Origin: Microbacterium sp. Leaf288
GTDB lineage: Bacteria > Actinomycetota > Actinomycetes > Actinomycetales > Microbacteriaceae
Length of the DNA stretch: 64,000 bases
Assembly (NCBI RefSeq): GCF_001422925.1
Contig: NZ_LMNI01000012.1
Location: 917,894-981,893, forward strand
Direction of reading: 5' to 3'
Shown: one piece after another, positions 17,701 through 27,800 of the stretch
Position numbering within the stretch: the stretch's first letter is position 1
Layout of the letters: each line of letters starts with the position of its first letter
Position numbers and translations under genes: made by a program
The notes under the pieces: model-generated
Databases searched by the model: none
What the model was told of the DNA's origin: nothing
The model's input: only the letters and a program-made list of their open reading frames with translations

Positions 17701-20700
17701 GACTGCGACGCCGAGTGCGGTGACTCATGCGACGGGACCACCTTGGCGGTGTTCGGGTACGTGGTGCACACGCCGTCCGGCGTCGACAGCTCACGCTCGT
17801 AGGTGAACTCCTTCGCGCCGTCGGCGGCGTTCAGCACCACGGGCTGACCGAACTCGTTCGCGGTGTCGGACACCGTGGCCGTAGCATCCGTCGTCGCGGG
17901 CGTCACCTGGGCGAAGTTGACGACGGCAGTCCCGCTCGCCGCCCCCGAAGTGCCCGGGAGCAGGTTCGCGTTCCACGTGATGTCCGCCTTGTTGGTCACC
18001 GACGTCGACGCGGTGGCCGCAGGCAGCGAGCACGTGTACGGATACACGCTCGTCGTGCCGGCTTCGACCGTCAGGTCGCCGATACCGGTGACCACGCAGT
18101 GTCCGCCCGGGAGGACGTCCGCCAGCGTGATCGTGACATCGGCGTTGTTCGGGTTCTGCACCGAGATACTGCCCGCGACCTTGAAGTTGGAGTCCTGGGC
18201 TGCCGTCGGAGTGACGGTGACCTTGTACTCGACGATCTCGGAAGTGCCTGGCAGGATCGTCGCCGAATCGTGGTCGACGACCTTCGTGATGCTCCAGTCG
18301 TAGTCGCGGTCGAAGGAGCCCACCGCGGTCTTGCTGACGGTCAGATCCTGGAACGCGCACAGCTCGACGGTCTCATCGTCGGACTGCCCGGTCTGCTCGA
18401 TCCACGCGGTGTTCGTGTACTCCACGCAGGCGCCAGGGGTGCCCTGGAGCTCGAGCGAGTACGTGAACTCCTCCTTCGCGCCCTTGGCCGTCCACGTGTG
18501 CTGGCCCAGCTCCACCGGGTCGGCATCGGGGTCGGTCTTGTCGTCGAGCACGGTGATCGTCTTCGCGTTCACGTCGGTGATGACCGCGTTCGCGAAGGAG
18601 AACGCCTTCGAGCCGGACGCCGCCCCGCTCGTGCCGAGCAGCTCCTCCTCGTCCCACGTGACGCTCGCCACGTTGGTGCCCTCGGTGGCCGCGGTCGAAC
18701 CGGGGAGGGCGCACGAGTACTGGACGATGATCGAATCGTTCGCCGGCACCTCGAGCTCCGCCGGAAGGTTCAGGGTGCAGGTGACGCCGCCGATCTTGTC
18801 GGTCAGCGACTCGAGCGGAACATCCACCGCGTTCGGGTTGGTGACGGTGATCGCGCCGGAGACCTTGAAGTCGCTGTCGACCGCTGCGCCGTCGGTGACG
18901 GTCACCGTGTAGTGCGCCGTCGCCTTGCCCGTCTGCGGGTCGACGACGAGGTGGGTCGCTGCGGCCTTCTTGTCGATGTCGAACGCGTAGGCCCGCTTGA
19001 ACGTCGGGTTCGCCGTCTTCGTGACGGTGAGGTCCGCGTAGTCGCACACCGTGACCGTCACCTTGTCGTTCTGGCCGGTCTCCTTGATCCACGCCTTGTT
19101 GGTGTAGTCGACGCACTTGCCCGGGGTGCCCGGGATCGTGATCGAGTACGTGAACAGCGTCGGCGTGCCGTTGGCATTCCACGTGACCGTGCCGAGCGTC
19201 ACCGGGTTGGCCGGGTTCGTCTTGTCATCGATCACCGTGATCGTCTCGTTGACGAGTGTCTTGTCCCACGACAGCTCGGTGATCTGCGCGGTGTACTCGG
19301 CGCTGGAGTGCGCGCTGTACGCCTCCGCGGCGTTCCACGTCACCTTCGCCTTGTTCGTTCCGCTGAAGAACGGGCCCGTGCCCGAGAAGGTGCACGTGTA
19401 CGGGAACACCTTCGACGAGTCGGCGGGAACCGTCGCGTCCACGCCTCCTGTGACAGTGCAGCTCACGTCGGGGAACGACGGCAGGTCGGTCACCGTCGCC
19501 TTCACGTCCCATGCGTTCGGGTTGGCGACGGTGATCTCACCGCTCATCGCCCAGTCCGAGTCGGTCGCAGCGCCGGGCGTGACCTTGACGGTGTAGTCGA
19601 ACGTCGCGTTGCCCTCGGCATCGACGGTGCGCACCGTCTTGTCGACGCTCTTGTCGATGTCCCACGCGTACGTTCGCGTCAGATCCAGCACGACGTTCTT
19701 GGTGATCGTGAGGTCCTCGCCCGCGCACACGCTCACCGAGACGCTGTCGGACAGCTTCGGCTGGTTGGACGTGGCCGCGATCGACGCCGTGTTGTCGTAG
19801 CTCTTGCACTGACCCGCACCGACATCGGACCCCAACTGGCGGGAATACGTGAAGGTGGTGGGGCCGTCGAGCTTGGTCACCGTCTTGGTGCCGCCGAACT
19901 CGGCAGCCGTGTCGGACACCGTCACCGAGGCATCCGTCGTCGTCGAAGGCGCAAGCCCCGCGAACGTGAAGCCGGCAGTCGCCTCGGCCGAGCCGGCCGG
20001 GATCGCGGTGCTCCCCCACGTCACGGTCGCCTTGTTCGTCCCCGCCGAGCCCGAAGGCAGCGAGCATGTGTAAGCGATGTCGACCGAACCGCCGTTCTTG
20101 GGAACGGTGGGCGTCTGGGATCCGACGATCGAACACGTCGCCCCGGGGATCGCGTCCGTCACACCGGTGATCGGCACGTCGACCGGGTTGGTGTTCGTCA
20201 CGTGGATGGTGCCGGTGACGGTGAAGCCGGAATCGATGGGCGCCGAGGGCGTGACCTTGACGGTGTAGTCGAACTCGGCGTTCTCGCCCGGCCGCACCTT
20301 GGCGCTGTTCTGGTCGACGGACTTGTCGATCTCCCAGTTGTAGTCGCGCACGAACGACGGCGTCGCCGTCTTGGTCGCGGTGAGCGGGACGCAGGTCGAC
20401 GGCGGGGCGACGGTGAGCGGCTCGATGTACCCCTTCAGGTTCTTCGAGTCGGAGTCGATGTTGCCGGTGAAACTGCGCATGTAAGCAGTCGCCGCAGACG
20501 GAGCCGGGCAGCCCGGCTTGACGCCGCCGTTGGTGAGATCGGTGACGTTGATGCCGATCTCGAAGAAGCTGCCCGCCGGGACGGTCTCACCGTGCGGATT
20601 CACGATGGCCGCGTCATTCACCGTGCTGATGAAGCCGCTTCCGTCGTACGCGATACACGTGCCCGGGTAGGTGGCCACGGAAGTGTAGGTACACGTCTCG

Positions 20701-21554
20701 TAGAGGATCGGCGCACCGCCGCCCTGGGTGGTGATGACGAAGAGCACTCCGCCGTTGGTGCGGTTGGGTCGTGGGGTGCCGTCGGGAGCCGTCGATGCAC
20801 CGGCGTTCGTCACCTCGATGAGGTAACCGCCGGTGCCTTCCTCCTGGCTCCGCTCCCAGGCGAAGTCGAGGTAGTAGTTGCCGCCGACGGACTCAGCGTA
20901 GGAGTAGACCCGTGCGAAGTCGCCCTTCGGCGGCGTGGAGCCGGAGGACGTCCAGTTGGCAGGATCTGAGTCGTCCTTGTTCGACGTCTGGTAGGTGCCG
21001 CCCTGGGTCGCTTCGTCGTGGTTGACGTTCGTCCAGTCGTTCCCACCGCATGTGCCCGGTGCGTAGTTGGCGTCGATCTCGAACGTGCCGTTCAGGTTGC
21101 ACGCGACTGCCAGTGCGCCGATCTGCTGCTGAGGTGCCGCCATGAGCGAGAGCGGGGCGGTCGCGTCGCCCTCTGGCGCGGTCGCCTCTGGCGCGGTCGC
21201 CTCGGGCGCCGTCGTCTCGGGAGCCGCAGCAGGCGGGTCGGCCGGCGCAGCCGGCTCTTCGACCGCGGGCTCCTCCGCGGCCGGTTCCTCCGCAGGCGGC
21301 GGGGGCGCAGCATCCGTCGATGTCGTGTCTGTCGTCGTCGCCTCTGTGGTGGCGGCGGGGTCGGGGGTGGTCACCTCCTCCGCCGATGCCGGGGACATCC
21401 CCGAGAACACAAGAGAACTCGCCACGATCGCGGCGAGTCCCCCCACGTACCAGCGGTTCTGGAGCGCGATTCGACGCTCCTCAGTCCGCTCCTGACGCAT
21501 GCGGCGGCGCGGACCCTCAGACTTCGAGGCGCGCACGAAAGTACGACTGAACAT
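14769..21554 (-). CDS. Giant wall-anchored repeat protein with LPATG sorting signal
   Basis: 2261 residues, presumably exported and sortase-anchored. Layout: basic extended signal region 1-58 (NRWYVGGLAAIVASSLVFSG, cleavage near SPASA), Pro/Ala/Glu/Thr-rich stalk about 60-140, a Cys-containing domain about 150-380, four tandem repeats of about 226 residues (about 385-1290, each opening like LTVTKTANPTFKRAYAFDI), three repeats of about 150 residues (1290-1755), a DUF11 domain, the PFLGW module (1912-2063), another DUF11 domain, then LPATG at 2221-2225 with a hydrophobic span and RRRR. ATG at 21554 follows AAGGGTGAAG. An in-frame TTG at 21593 would add 13 residues. The last 350 residues closely resemble those of the gene at 21820. 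Function unknown; adhesin or stalk is inferred. Confidence 0.85.
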   Translation of the reverse strand: MFSRTFVRASKSEGPRRRMRQERTEERRIALQNRWYVGGLAAIVASSLVFSGMSPASAEEVTTPDPAATTEATTTDTTSTDAAPPPPAEEPAAEEPAVEEPAAPADPPAAAPETTAPEATAPEATAPEGDATAPLSLMAAPQQQIGALAVACNLNGTFEIDANYAPGTCGGNDWTNVNHDEATQGGTYQTSNKDDSDPANWTSSGSTPPKGDFARVYSYAESVGGNYYLDFAWERSQEEGTGGYLIEVTNAGASTAPDGTPRPNRTNGGVLFVITTQGGGAPILYETCTYTSVATYPGTCIAYDGSGFISTVNDAAIVNPHGETVPAGSFFEIGINVTDLTNGGVKPGCPAPSAATAYMRSFTGNIDSDSKNLKGYIEPLTVAPPSTCVPLTATKTATPSFVRDYNWEIDKSVDQNSAKVRPGENAEFDYTVKVTPSAPIDSGFTVTGTIHVTNTNPVDVPITGVTDAIPGATCSIVGSQTPTVPKNGGSVDIAYTCSLPSGSAGTNKATVTWGSTAIPAGSAEATAGFTFAGLAPSTTTDASVTVSDTAAEFGGTKTVTKLDGPTTFTYSRQLGSDVGAGQCKSYDNTASIAATSNQPKLSDSVSVSVCAGEDLTITKNVVLDLTRTYAWDIDKSVDKTVRTVDAEGNATFDYTVKVTPGAATDSDWAMSGEITVANPNAWDVKATVTDLPSFPDVSCTVTGGVDATVPADSSKVFPYTCTFSGTGPFFSGTNKAKVTWNAAEAYSAHSSAEYTAQITELSWDKTLVNETITVIDDKTNPANPVTLGTVTWNANGTPTLFTYSITIPGTPGKCVDYTNKAWIKETGQNDKVTVTVCDYADLTVTKTANPTFKRAYAFDIDKKAAATHLVVDPQTGKATAHYTVTVTDGAAVDSDFKVSGAITVTNPNAVDVPLESLTDKIGGVTCTLNLPAELEVPANDSIIVQYSCALPGSTAATEGTNVASVTWDEEELLGTSGAASGSKAFSFANAVITDVNAKTITVLDDKTDPDADPVELGQHTWTAKGAKEEFTYSLELQGTPGACVEYTNTAWIEQTGQSDDETVELCAFQDLTVSKTAVGSFDRDYDWSITKVVDHDSATILPGTSEIVEYKVTVTPTAAQDSNFKVAGSISVQNPNNADVTITLADVLPGGHCVVTGIGDLTVEAGTTSVYPYTCSLPAATASTSVTNKADITWNANLLPGTSGAASGTAVVNFAQVTPATTDATATVSDTANEFGQPVVLNAADGAKEFTYERELSTPDGVCTTYPNTAKVVPSHESPHSASQSVEVCAPTIVKVAESAIQSDDDPDLWDVSYLITVNLAGGDHEYDLGDDPAFAPGVEILSGSAQRIEPEPAGPVINGIPSDGTPFVTGVAIGDQGNTEHVYRVVWHVRIASQIPAEDRACNGEDTGFFNTGILTVDELVQDSTACIPIVEKVYPVVRKTVTGLSRDAETKQWEIVYKLEVELAGKDNGNPAELKSKYNLSDTLQYGVIDIVDASWSGEGTTDEPFDENAGVWSADIASNKVINAGAIHTYTVTVHATLEASDFQSRTVGCTVVGQNRGLGFFNSAELSFSEDVAPQVVEACTPPVYPTVTKTASGTVRDPETGLQRVSYLVKVTSPAPVEGNPVTNVLYSLTEKPDALPDHVELVGTWHAEPVGPDTPSVTQATWDGTGQWLLKGVGVFSAEDRSAGKLEHVYRIWADLRVTGDPVAELQPCTPGDTEGIPIWNAVSLTFAEQVSGDVRACNEVNYDDVSIVKTSQGVPTPEGSETPSVEPGTQFDYVLTVKNNGTRAATNVVVTDPIPARLQVTNVVLPAGWINVNAPALVGANNTLKASVPSLGVGQTAVITVTVKLTPTPVGPVVPGDGTQQPAVPLENLVNTACVAATLDQVPENNCSTVEIPVREITAVVYTKCVADAPFLGWTIRKSATLLGSEIDFLWTPDEGGDTTVPPDVAITQPGGTATWSDEIEWPGAEFTPSGVSIDYPGWRPIRASDIVPGSSPTQYYYPGTTDIIAPEDVNDYVFNGLILDDSELDYTWRLGSTVTFTVNPELAFAVEYPEATPGCAVARHSNVQIEKTASVEKTDPGASFTYSIAVQNVSDDSAAEAVVVTDAIPADIKITNVTWTGKGDDTVFPNWQSCEVTGQNGSGYGGTLTCVLFGPLQPQGANEGASAAPTITLAATVNPGSKASSITNVAVVDYHTFGNPDDKGRDSDDAIVLLSALPATGGELPPLLVLLGLLALLGGTTMLIVTRRRRGEVKATI
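17690..20400 (-). repeat. Four tandem coding repeats of about 680 bp
   Basis: Within the 2261-residue protein, openings with the pattern (T/L)T(A/I/V)(T/S)K...R(D/T/A)Y(N/A/D)(W/F) recur near 20400, 19720, 19040 and 18350. Each unit carries a Cys-bounded NKA(T/K)VTW-like segment. Units are clearly related but diverged, so they are old duplications. Confidence 0.7.
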
Positions 21555-21717
21555 CAACTTCACCCTTGGTCGAAACGACACAGGGTGCCCCAAGTAGAGG
21601 CCCCTCCCAGCACGTCACGACTCGCTGTGAGTTGATGAACCCCAGAACCCAGGGATCCCAAATCCCCGAGGTTCGGCTATCTCCCCAAACACGAGCCGAA
21701 ACGTGTTCCCGCTGGCA

Positions 21718-21746
21718 AAGGTATGCCCGGCATCCGTGCGCGTCAA
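21718..21746 (-). promoter_or_regulatory. Promoter of the 2261-residue surface protein gene
   Basis: On the minus strand TTGACG (21741-21746), 17 bases, TACCTT (21718-21723). Transcription would start near 21711, giving a leader of about 157 nt. The spacer overlaps one arm of the inverted repeat at 21725-21773. Confidence 0.65.
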
Positions 21747-21773
21747 GTAACGCGTTGAAAACGGATGCCGGGC
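21725..21773 (-). repeat. Inverted repeat overlapping the promoter between the two giant genes
   Basis: Arms 21725-21737 (GCCCGGCATCCGT) and 21761-21773 are exact reverse complements, and inner CGCGT/ACGCG segments extend the symmetry. It lies downstream of the terminator of the gene at 21820 and covers the -35 element and spacer of the next promoter. It may act as a second terminator or as an operator. Confidence 0.6.
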
Positions 21774-21775
21774 GG

Positions 21776-21816
21776 CTGGAGAGGACGGGCCCTTGGGGGA
21801 TGCCCGCCCTCTCCAG
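21776..21816 (-). terminator. Terminator of the 3268-residue surface protein gene
   Basis: Stem CTGGAGAGG-A-CGGGC (21776-21790) pairs with 21802-21816 with a single internal mismatch and an 11-base loop. It begins 3 bases after the stop codon at 21820. Confidence 0.75.
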
Positions 21817-21819
21817 GGA

Positions 21820-24800
21820 TCACAGCGTCGGCTTGACCTCTCCGCGTCGGCGGCGCGAGACCGCGACCACGGCAGCGCCCGTGAGCATCACGACCAGGCC
21901 GAGCAGGATGATCGGCAGCATCGGGCTTCCACCCGTCGCCGGCAGCGACGACAGCAGCACGGTGGCGTCGTCCGAATCGCGGCCCGGGTCATCCGGGTCA
22001 CCGAACGTGTGGTAATCCACCACCGCGATGTTGTTGATCGTGTTCGCCTTCGACGCCGGGTTCACCGTCGCCGAGAGCGTGATCCGCGGAGCGACCGATG
22101 TACCGCCGTTGTCGGAGTTGATCGGCTGCAGGGGTCCGAACAGCACGCACGTGAGCGTGCCGCCGTAGCCGGAGCCGTTCTGACCCGTCACCTCGCAGGA
22201 CTGCCAGTTCGGGAACGCGTCGGCGTCGCCCTTGCCGGTCCAGTTCACCTCGGTGATCTTGATGTCGGCCGGGATCTGGTCGGTCACGACCACACCCTCC
22301 GCCGCGGCGTCGTCACTCACGTTCGCCACGTCGAGCGTGTAGCTGAACGACTTGCCCGGCTCGGTCTTCTCGACGCTCGCCGTCTTCTCGATCTGCACCT
22401 CGGTGTGGCGTGCGACGAAGCACTCGGGCGTCGCCGGTGGGTACGAGGTCGAGAACGTCTCGCTCGGGTTGACCGAGAGCGTGACCTCGGTGTTGCCGCG
22501 CCAGGCGAAGTCGAGCTCGCTCGGGTCGAGGATCAGGCCGTTGAAGATGAACTCGGCCTGCTGCGCCGGCGTCATGACGTTGCTCGTTCCCGGCAGGTAG
22601 TACTGCGTGGGGTTCGAGCCCGGCACGATGTCGGTCACCTCGATGGCGCGCCATCCGGGGTAGTCGATCGAGATGCCGGACGGCGTGAATGCCGCACCGG
22701 GCCACGAGATCTCGTCAGCCCACGTCAGGGTCCCGCCCGGCTGGGAGAGAGTGACGTTCGCAGGCGTCGTGGTCGGCTTGACGTCGGGGTTGACCGGCTC
22801 CCAGAAGAAGTCGATCGGTTCGGCGAGCAGCGTCTGCGACTTCGAGACCGACCACCCGAGGAACGGGGCGTCGCCCACGCACTTGGTGTAGACGATCACG
22901 GAGATGTCGCGGACCGGGATCTCGTTCGTGTCGCAGTTGTTCGACTCGACAGCGTCGATGTCGGCCTCGACACACGCCGTGTTGACGAACTCCTCGATCG
23001 CCGCCGGCGTTGCCGGCGGCTCGCCGGTGCCGACGTCGATCACATCCCCCTCGACCTCGGTGAACGTGACGTTCACCTTGATCGTCGCCGATGCGCCGAC
23101 CGCGAGAGTCGGAGTGCTCACACTGAGCTCACCGTTCTCATCGACCAGGTTGGGCGAGTTGTCGTTGACCCAGCCCGCAGGCAGCTCGATGCCGGTGACT
23201 TCGAGACGATCCGGGATCGGGTCCGTCACGACGACGTTCTTCGCGACTCGCGTGCCCAGGTTCGTCACCGTGAGCTCGTAGGTGAAGATGTCACCCGGCT
23301 CGACACTGCCCTCCTCGGGCAGGTTCGAGGCGGTCTTCTCGATCTTGACGTCGTCGTAGTGCACGACCTGGCAGCCGTCGTCGGACTTGACGTACTCGCC
23401 CGACGTGACCGTCCCGACGTTCGGGATCAGGATGCCGCTGGACTCGGTGTCGCGGCACGCCTGCGGCGCGCCCGCCGGCGGCTCCGCGACCTCGACCGTC
23501 GCGAACACCCGGTAAGTGTGCACCTTGTTCTCGGGAGTGAGCTCGCCGTCGTCCACGACCGTCCACGTGCCTGAGCCGTTCCACGTCGGGTTGGTCGGGT
23601 CGGGGGTGACGCCGGTCCACGCCTCGGCGTGCCAGTCACCGTCGAGCTCGACACCCGCCGGCAGCGCCGGGGCGTCCGTCAGGTCATAGGCCACCGATTC
23701 GGGCAGCGGGTCGGAGTCGGACACCGGGTAGCTCACCGTGACGATGTACTCGATGTCCCACGTCCCGTCACCGTTGTCGGTCGTCTGGCCGCCGTGCTTC
23801 TCGATCGTCGGGAAGACCGGCTCGGAGCAGGCGTCCACCGGCGTCTCGGAGCCACCCGACGTCAGCAGCGCGGTGTTGAGGAAGCCGCCGGCCTCCGGGC
23901 CCTCCCCGCTGATGCAGTCGGTGCGACCGTCGATCGCCTCCTTTGTCACCGAGGCCACGACCGTCACCGTGTAGGTGTGGGTCTCACCCGCGTCGATCGT
24001 CCGGTCGTTCGCGAGCGTCTCGGTCGAATCGGGTCCCGCGAAGTCGTGCGACGTGCCGTCGAACTCCCACTCGGCGCTGCCGATGTTGATGTCGCCGCCG
24101 AATTCGAGGGTGTCGGTGAGGTCGTACTCGGCCGACAAGCCCTTCGGGTTCTGCGGACCTTCACCGGCCAGCGTGACGTCGATCTCGTAGACGATGGTCC
24201 AGTCACCCGTCTCGGGGTCCTGGGTCGTCGACGTCACGGTCTTCGTCGGCACCGGGTAGACGCGCTCCTCGACCGGGATGCAGTCCTCCCCGGGGATCTC
24301 GATCTCACCGATCGACAGCACCGCGGTGTTGAAGAATCCGGTGCCCTCGCCCTCGCAGGCTGCGAGATCGGGGTCGAACGTGTCGGAGATGTCGACGAGC
24401 CACGCGATCGTGTACACGTGGGGCTCGTCCGTCGCGCCGAGCGGCTCGTCGGTCACGAAGTCCGTGCCGGCCGTCACCGGGATGGGAGTACCCACCGGGT
24501 CGGTGTCGGTCCGCTGCGCCACACCCGAGATCACGTCGATCCCCGGAGCGAACGCCGGCGTGTCGGACAGCGAGTAGAACGTGTCATAACCGCTGCCGGT
24601 GACCCGGAGTTCGTATGTCACGAGCCACCTCGAGGCGTCGTCCTCGTCCTGTGCGGCCGAGACCCCGATCTTCTGGAACGTGGGCAGCTTCGGCTCGGAG
24701 CAGTCGTCGGCGGGGATCGCCTCGCCGTTCACCGTGACGGTCGCCACATTGAGGAAGCCGCCGGCCGACGGGCCCTCGTCGTCCTTGCAGACGAGGGTGT

Positions 24801-27800
24801 CGCCGTCCCACGCTTCCGCGTCGATGTTCGCGTGCGCCGTCACCGTGTAGGTGTCGACACCGGCCGCGTCGACCTTCGGCGCAAGCACCTGGTCGGTCGC
24901 CAGGGTGGCGCTCCAGGCCGGCCCGGCGAAGTCGCCGAGTCCGGTGGGACCGGTCCACGAGGCATCCACGATCTCGATGTCACCACCGAACTCGAGGGTG
25001 TCGTCGAGGCTGTACACGGCCGCCAGCGTGGTCGAGGAGTTCGTGACGACGACGTCGTATGTGATCTCCCACGTTCCGTCCTCGAGCTGCTTCGTGCCGG
25101 TCACCGTCTTGGCGATGTCGACCGTCGGACGGTCGATCTGGGCGCAGTCCTCACTGGTGTTCCCGCCGACGCCGTTGGTCACGGTCGACGAGTTCCAGAT
25201 GCCGCCGCCTTCGTTCTCGCAGTCGAGGGCGGAGTCTTCGACGGATGCCGCGACCGATACCGTGCGCGACACCGTGTAGGTGTGCGTGGCACCGGTCGGG
25301 ATCAGTCCCGTCGCGAACTGCACGACTCCGTCGCCATCCCACGCCGGGTTCAGCGTTCCCGAACCGCCGCCGGTGGCCACCGGCCCGGTCGCCGCCCACT
25401 CTCCGCCGCTCACGCCCGCAGGCAGGACGTCAGGAGTGTCGGTGATCGAGTACCAGAGGTCGACACCGGTGCCGTTGGTCACCGACACCTCGTAGCTGAG
25501 CGTCCACTTACCGGTCTCGGTGTTCTGGACCGACTCGCGCGCGGTCTTCTGCACCGTCGGCTTCGCCGGGATCGCGCAACCGCTGTCACTGTCGCTGCCT
25601 CCCGGGAACGTGACGGTCGCCACGTTGAAGAAGCCACCGCCGTTCTCGGTGCAGCGCAGGCCCGAGGGCGGAACCGGATCGATCTTCGACTTGGCCGTGA
25701 CCACGTAGGTGTACACGTGGGCGTCCGCTCCCGTCGCATTCGCTGCGATCGGCACGTCGGTGGTGTCCGGCGAGCCTTCCCAGCCCTGCGTGAGGATCTC
25801 GAAGCTCGTTGCGTCGAACTGCGGCGCGTCGGTCAGCGTGTAGACGCTCGGGAGGGGGTTCGGGTTCGACACCGTCACCTCGTACTCGATCGCCCAGATG
25901 CCGTCGACACCCTGCGAGACGACGCCGTCCGACTTCTCGATCTGGACAGGCCGCGGGTTGACCGAGGTGCAGCCGTCGTCGTTCGTGGTGCTGACGCCGT
26001 TGGTCACCGTCGCCGTGTTGACGATCGCGACACCTGTCGCGGTGCCCTCACCGCAGGCATTCGCCACCGGGCTGAGCGTTCCCGTGATGGTGACCGTCGC
26101 CGTGATCGTGAACGTGTGCGTCGCACCATTCGCGATCGACTGCGCCGCGATGACGTTCGGCGTCGGCCATGCGGCCGAGGCGTTCGGCCCCGTCACCTTC
26201 CAGTTCGAGAGCGCAGTGCCCGCCGGCGCGGCCGGCGGCGTGTCGGTCAGCGAGTAGTACAGCGTCTTCCCGCTGGCGTTCGACACCGCGACCTCGTACG
26301 AAATCGTCCAGGTGCCGTCCTCGTTCGCGGTCGCCGGCTTGCCGGTCTTCACGATGGTCGGGGTTCCCGGAGTCGCGCAGCCGGTGTCGGTCGCGGTCCC
26401 GCCCGGGAACGTCACCGTCGCCCGGTTGAAGAAGCCGCCGCCGTTCGAGAGGTCGCACGTCAGCGAGGGGTTCTCGACCTGCGCGTTGCGGTTCACGACC
26501 ATGCGGTACTTGAACGTGTGCGATGCGCCTGCCGCGATCGGCGTGTTCGGTGCCGGCACGGGCGGCTGGTCAGCCGTCGGAACCCATCCGCTGGAGGGGT
26601 CGGCAGTCCAGCCCGCGCCCGGCTGCGGGGTGTCGGTCAGGGTGTAGACCGTCGCCGTCGTCTGGCTCGAGTTCTGCACGGTGACGTCGTACAGGATCTC
26701 CCACTGGGTGAGCGAGATCTGCGTCACGACGCCTGCGTTCGACTTCACGACCGTCACCGGCGGGAGCACGATCGACACACAGCCCGTGGCATCCTTCACC
26801 ACCTGGCCTGAGGTGACGGTCGCCTTGTTCTTGAGGCCCGCTTCAGCCGCGCAGTCGCCGATCGAGGTCGCCGACGTCGAGGGCACGAGCTTGCCCGTCA
26901 CGGTGTACGCGTAGCTCGTGTTCGCGGGCAGCGTGCCGGCCCAGATCGTCGCCGACCCGGGTGCGTAGGGCGACGCCGCGGGAGCCGGCGCGCTGCCGAC
27001 CGCGGTCACCGTCCAGCTGTTCGGGTCGAGCGTCCAGCCGGCCGGAGCCGCGGGGAACGCGTCGCTCAGCGTGGCCTGCAGCGCCGTGGTGGCGCTGGGG
27101 TTGCCGACCGTGACCGTGTACTGGATGTTCCACGAGGCATCCGGGTTCTGCGATGCCGGGTTCGTCCCCACCTTGACGATCGTCGGGAACACCGGCTGGG
27201 CGCAGTCCTGCACCGTCGTCGGCTTGCCGTCGACCGTCAGCGTCGCGGTGTTGAGGAACGCGCGCTTCGGCTCGGTCGAAGTGCAGACCGAGGAGGTCGC
27301 GCCTGCCGCGCTCGGCGCGACATCGGCGATCACCGTCACCGTGTAGACGTGGGTCGCCAGCGGCTGGTTCACGTTCGTCTGCGGTGCGAGCGACGCGTTG
27401 GTCGCGAGAGTCGCGGTCCCGGCCGGCAGCGTGAACGGGCCACTGGTCCCGTTCGGGCCGGTCCAGGCGGCGGACGAGGCGGTGATGCCCGCACCCAGCT
27501 GCAGCGCGTCGGTGAGCGAATAGAAGAGCGTCGACGTGCGCGACTGGTTGGTCACCGTGATGTCGTACACGATCTGCCACTTGCCCGCGTCTGGGCCGGC
27601 AGCGATCTGCTGCGGCGAGCCGGCGCGCACCTTCTTGACGATGCCGCCTTCGGCCGGGATCGCGGTGTTCGTGATCTCACACGTCACGTTCTTGCCGACC
27701 ACCGGAACCACGACGTCGTCGTCGACCGGGAACGCCACCCGCGGGTCGCTGCCCGTGATGTAGCAGCTCCAGTCGCCGGCGGTGTAGCCGGAGACGTTCT

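Noticed and set aside
17727..20969. Long plus-strand frame (1080 codons) opposite the 2261-residue surface protein gene
   Set aside because: Same antisense GC artefact. The repeats it shows are the complement of the coding repeats on the minus strand.
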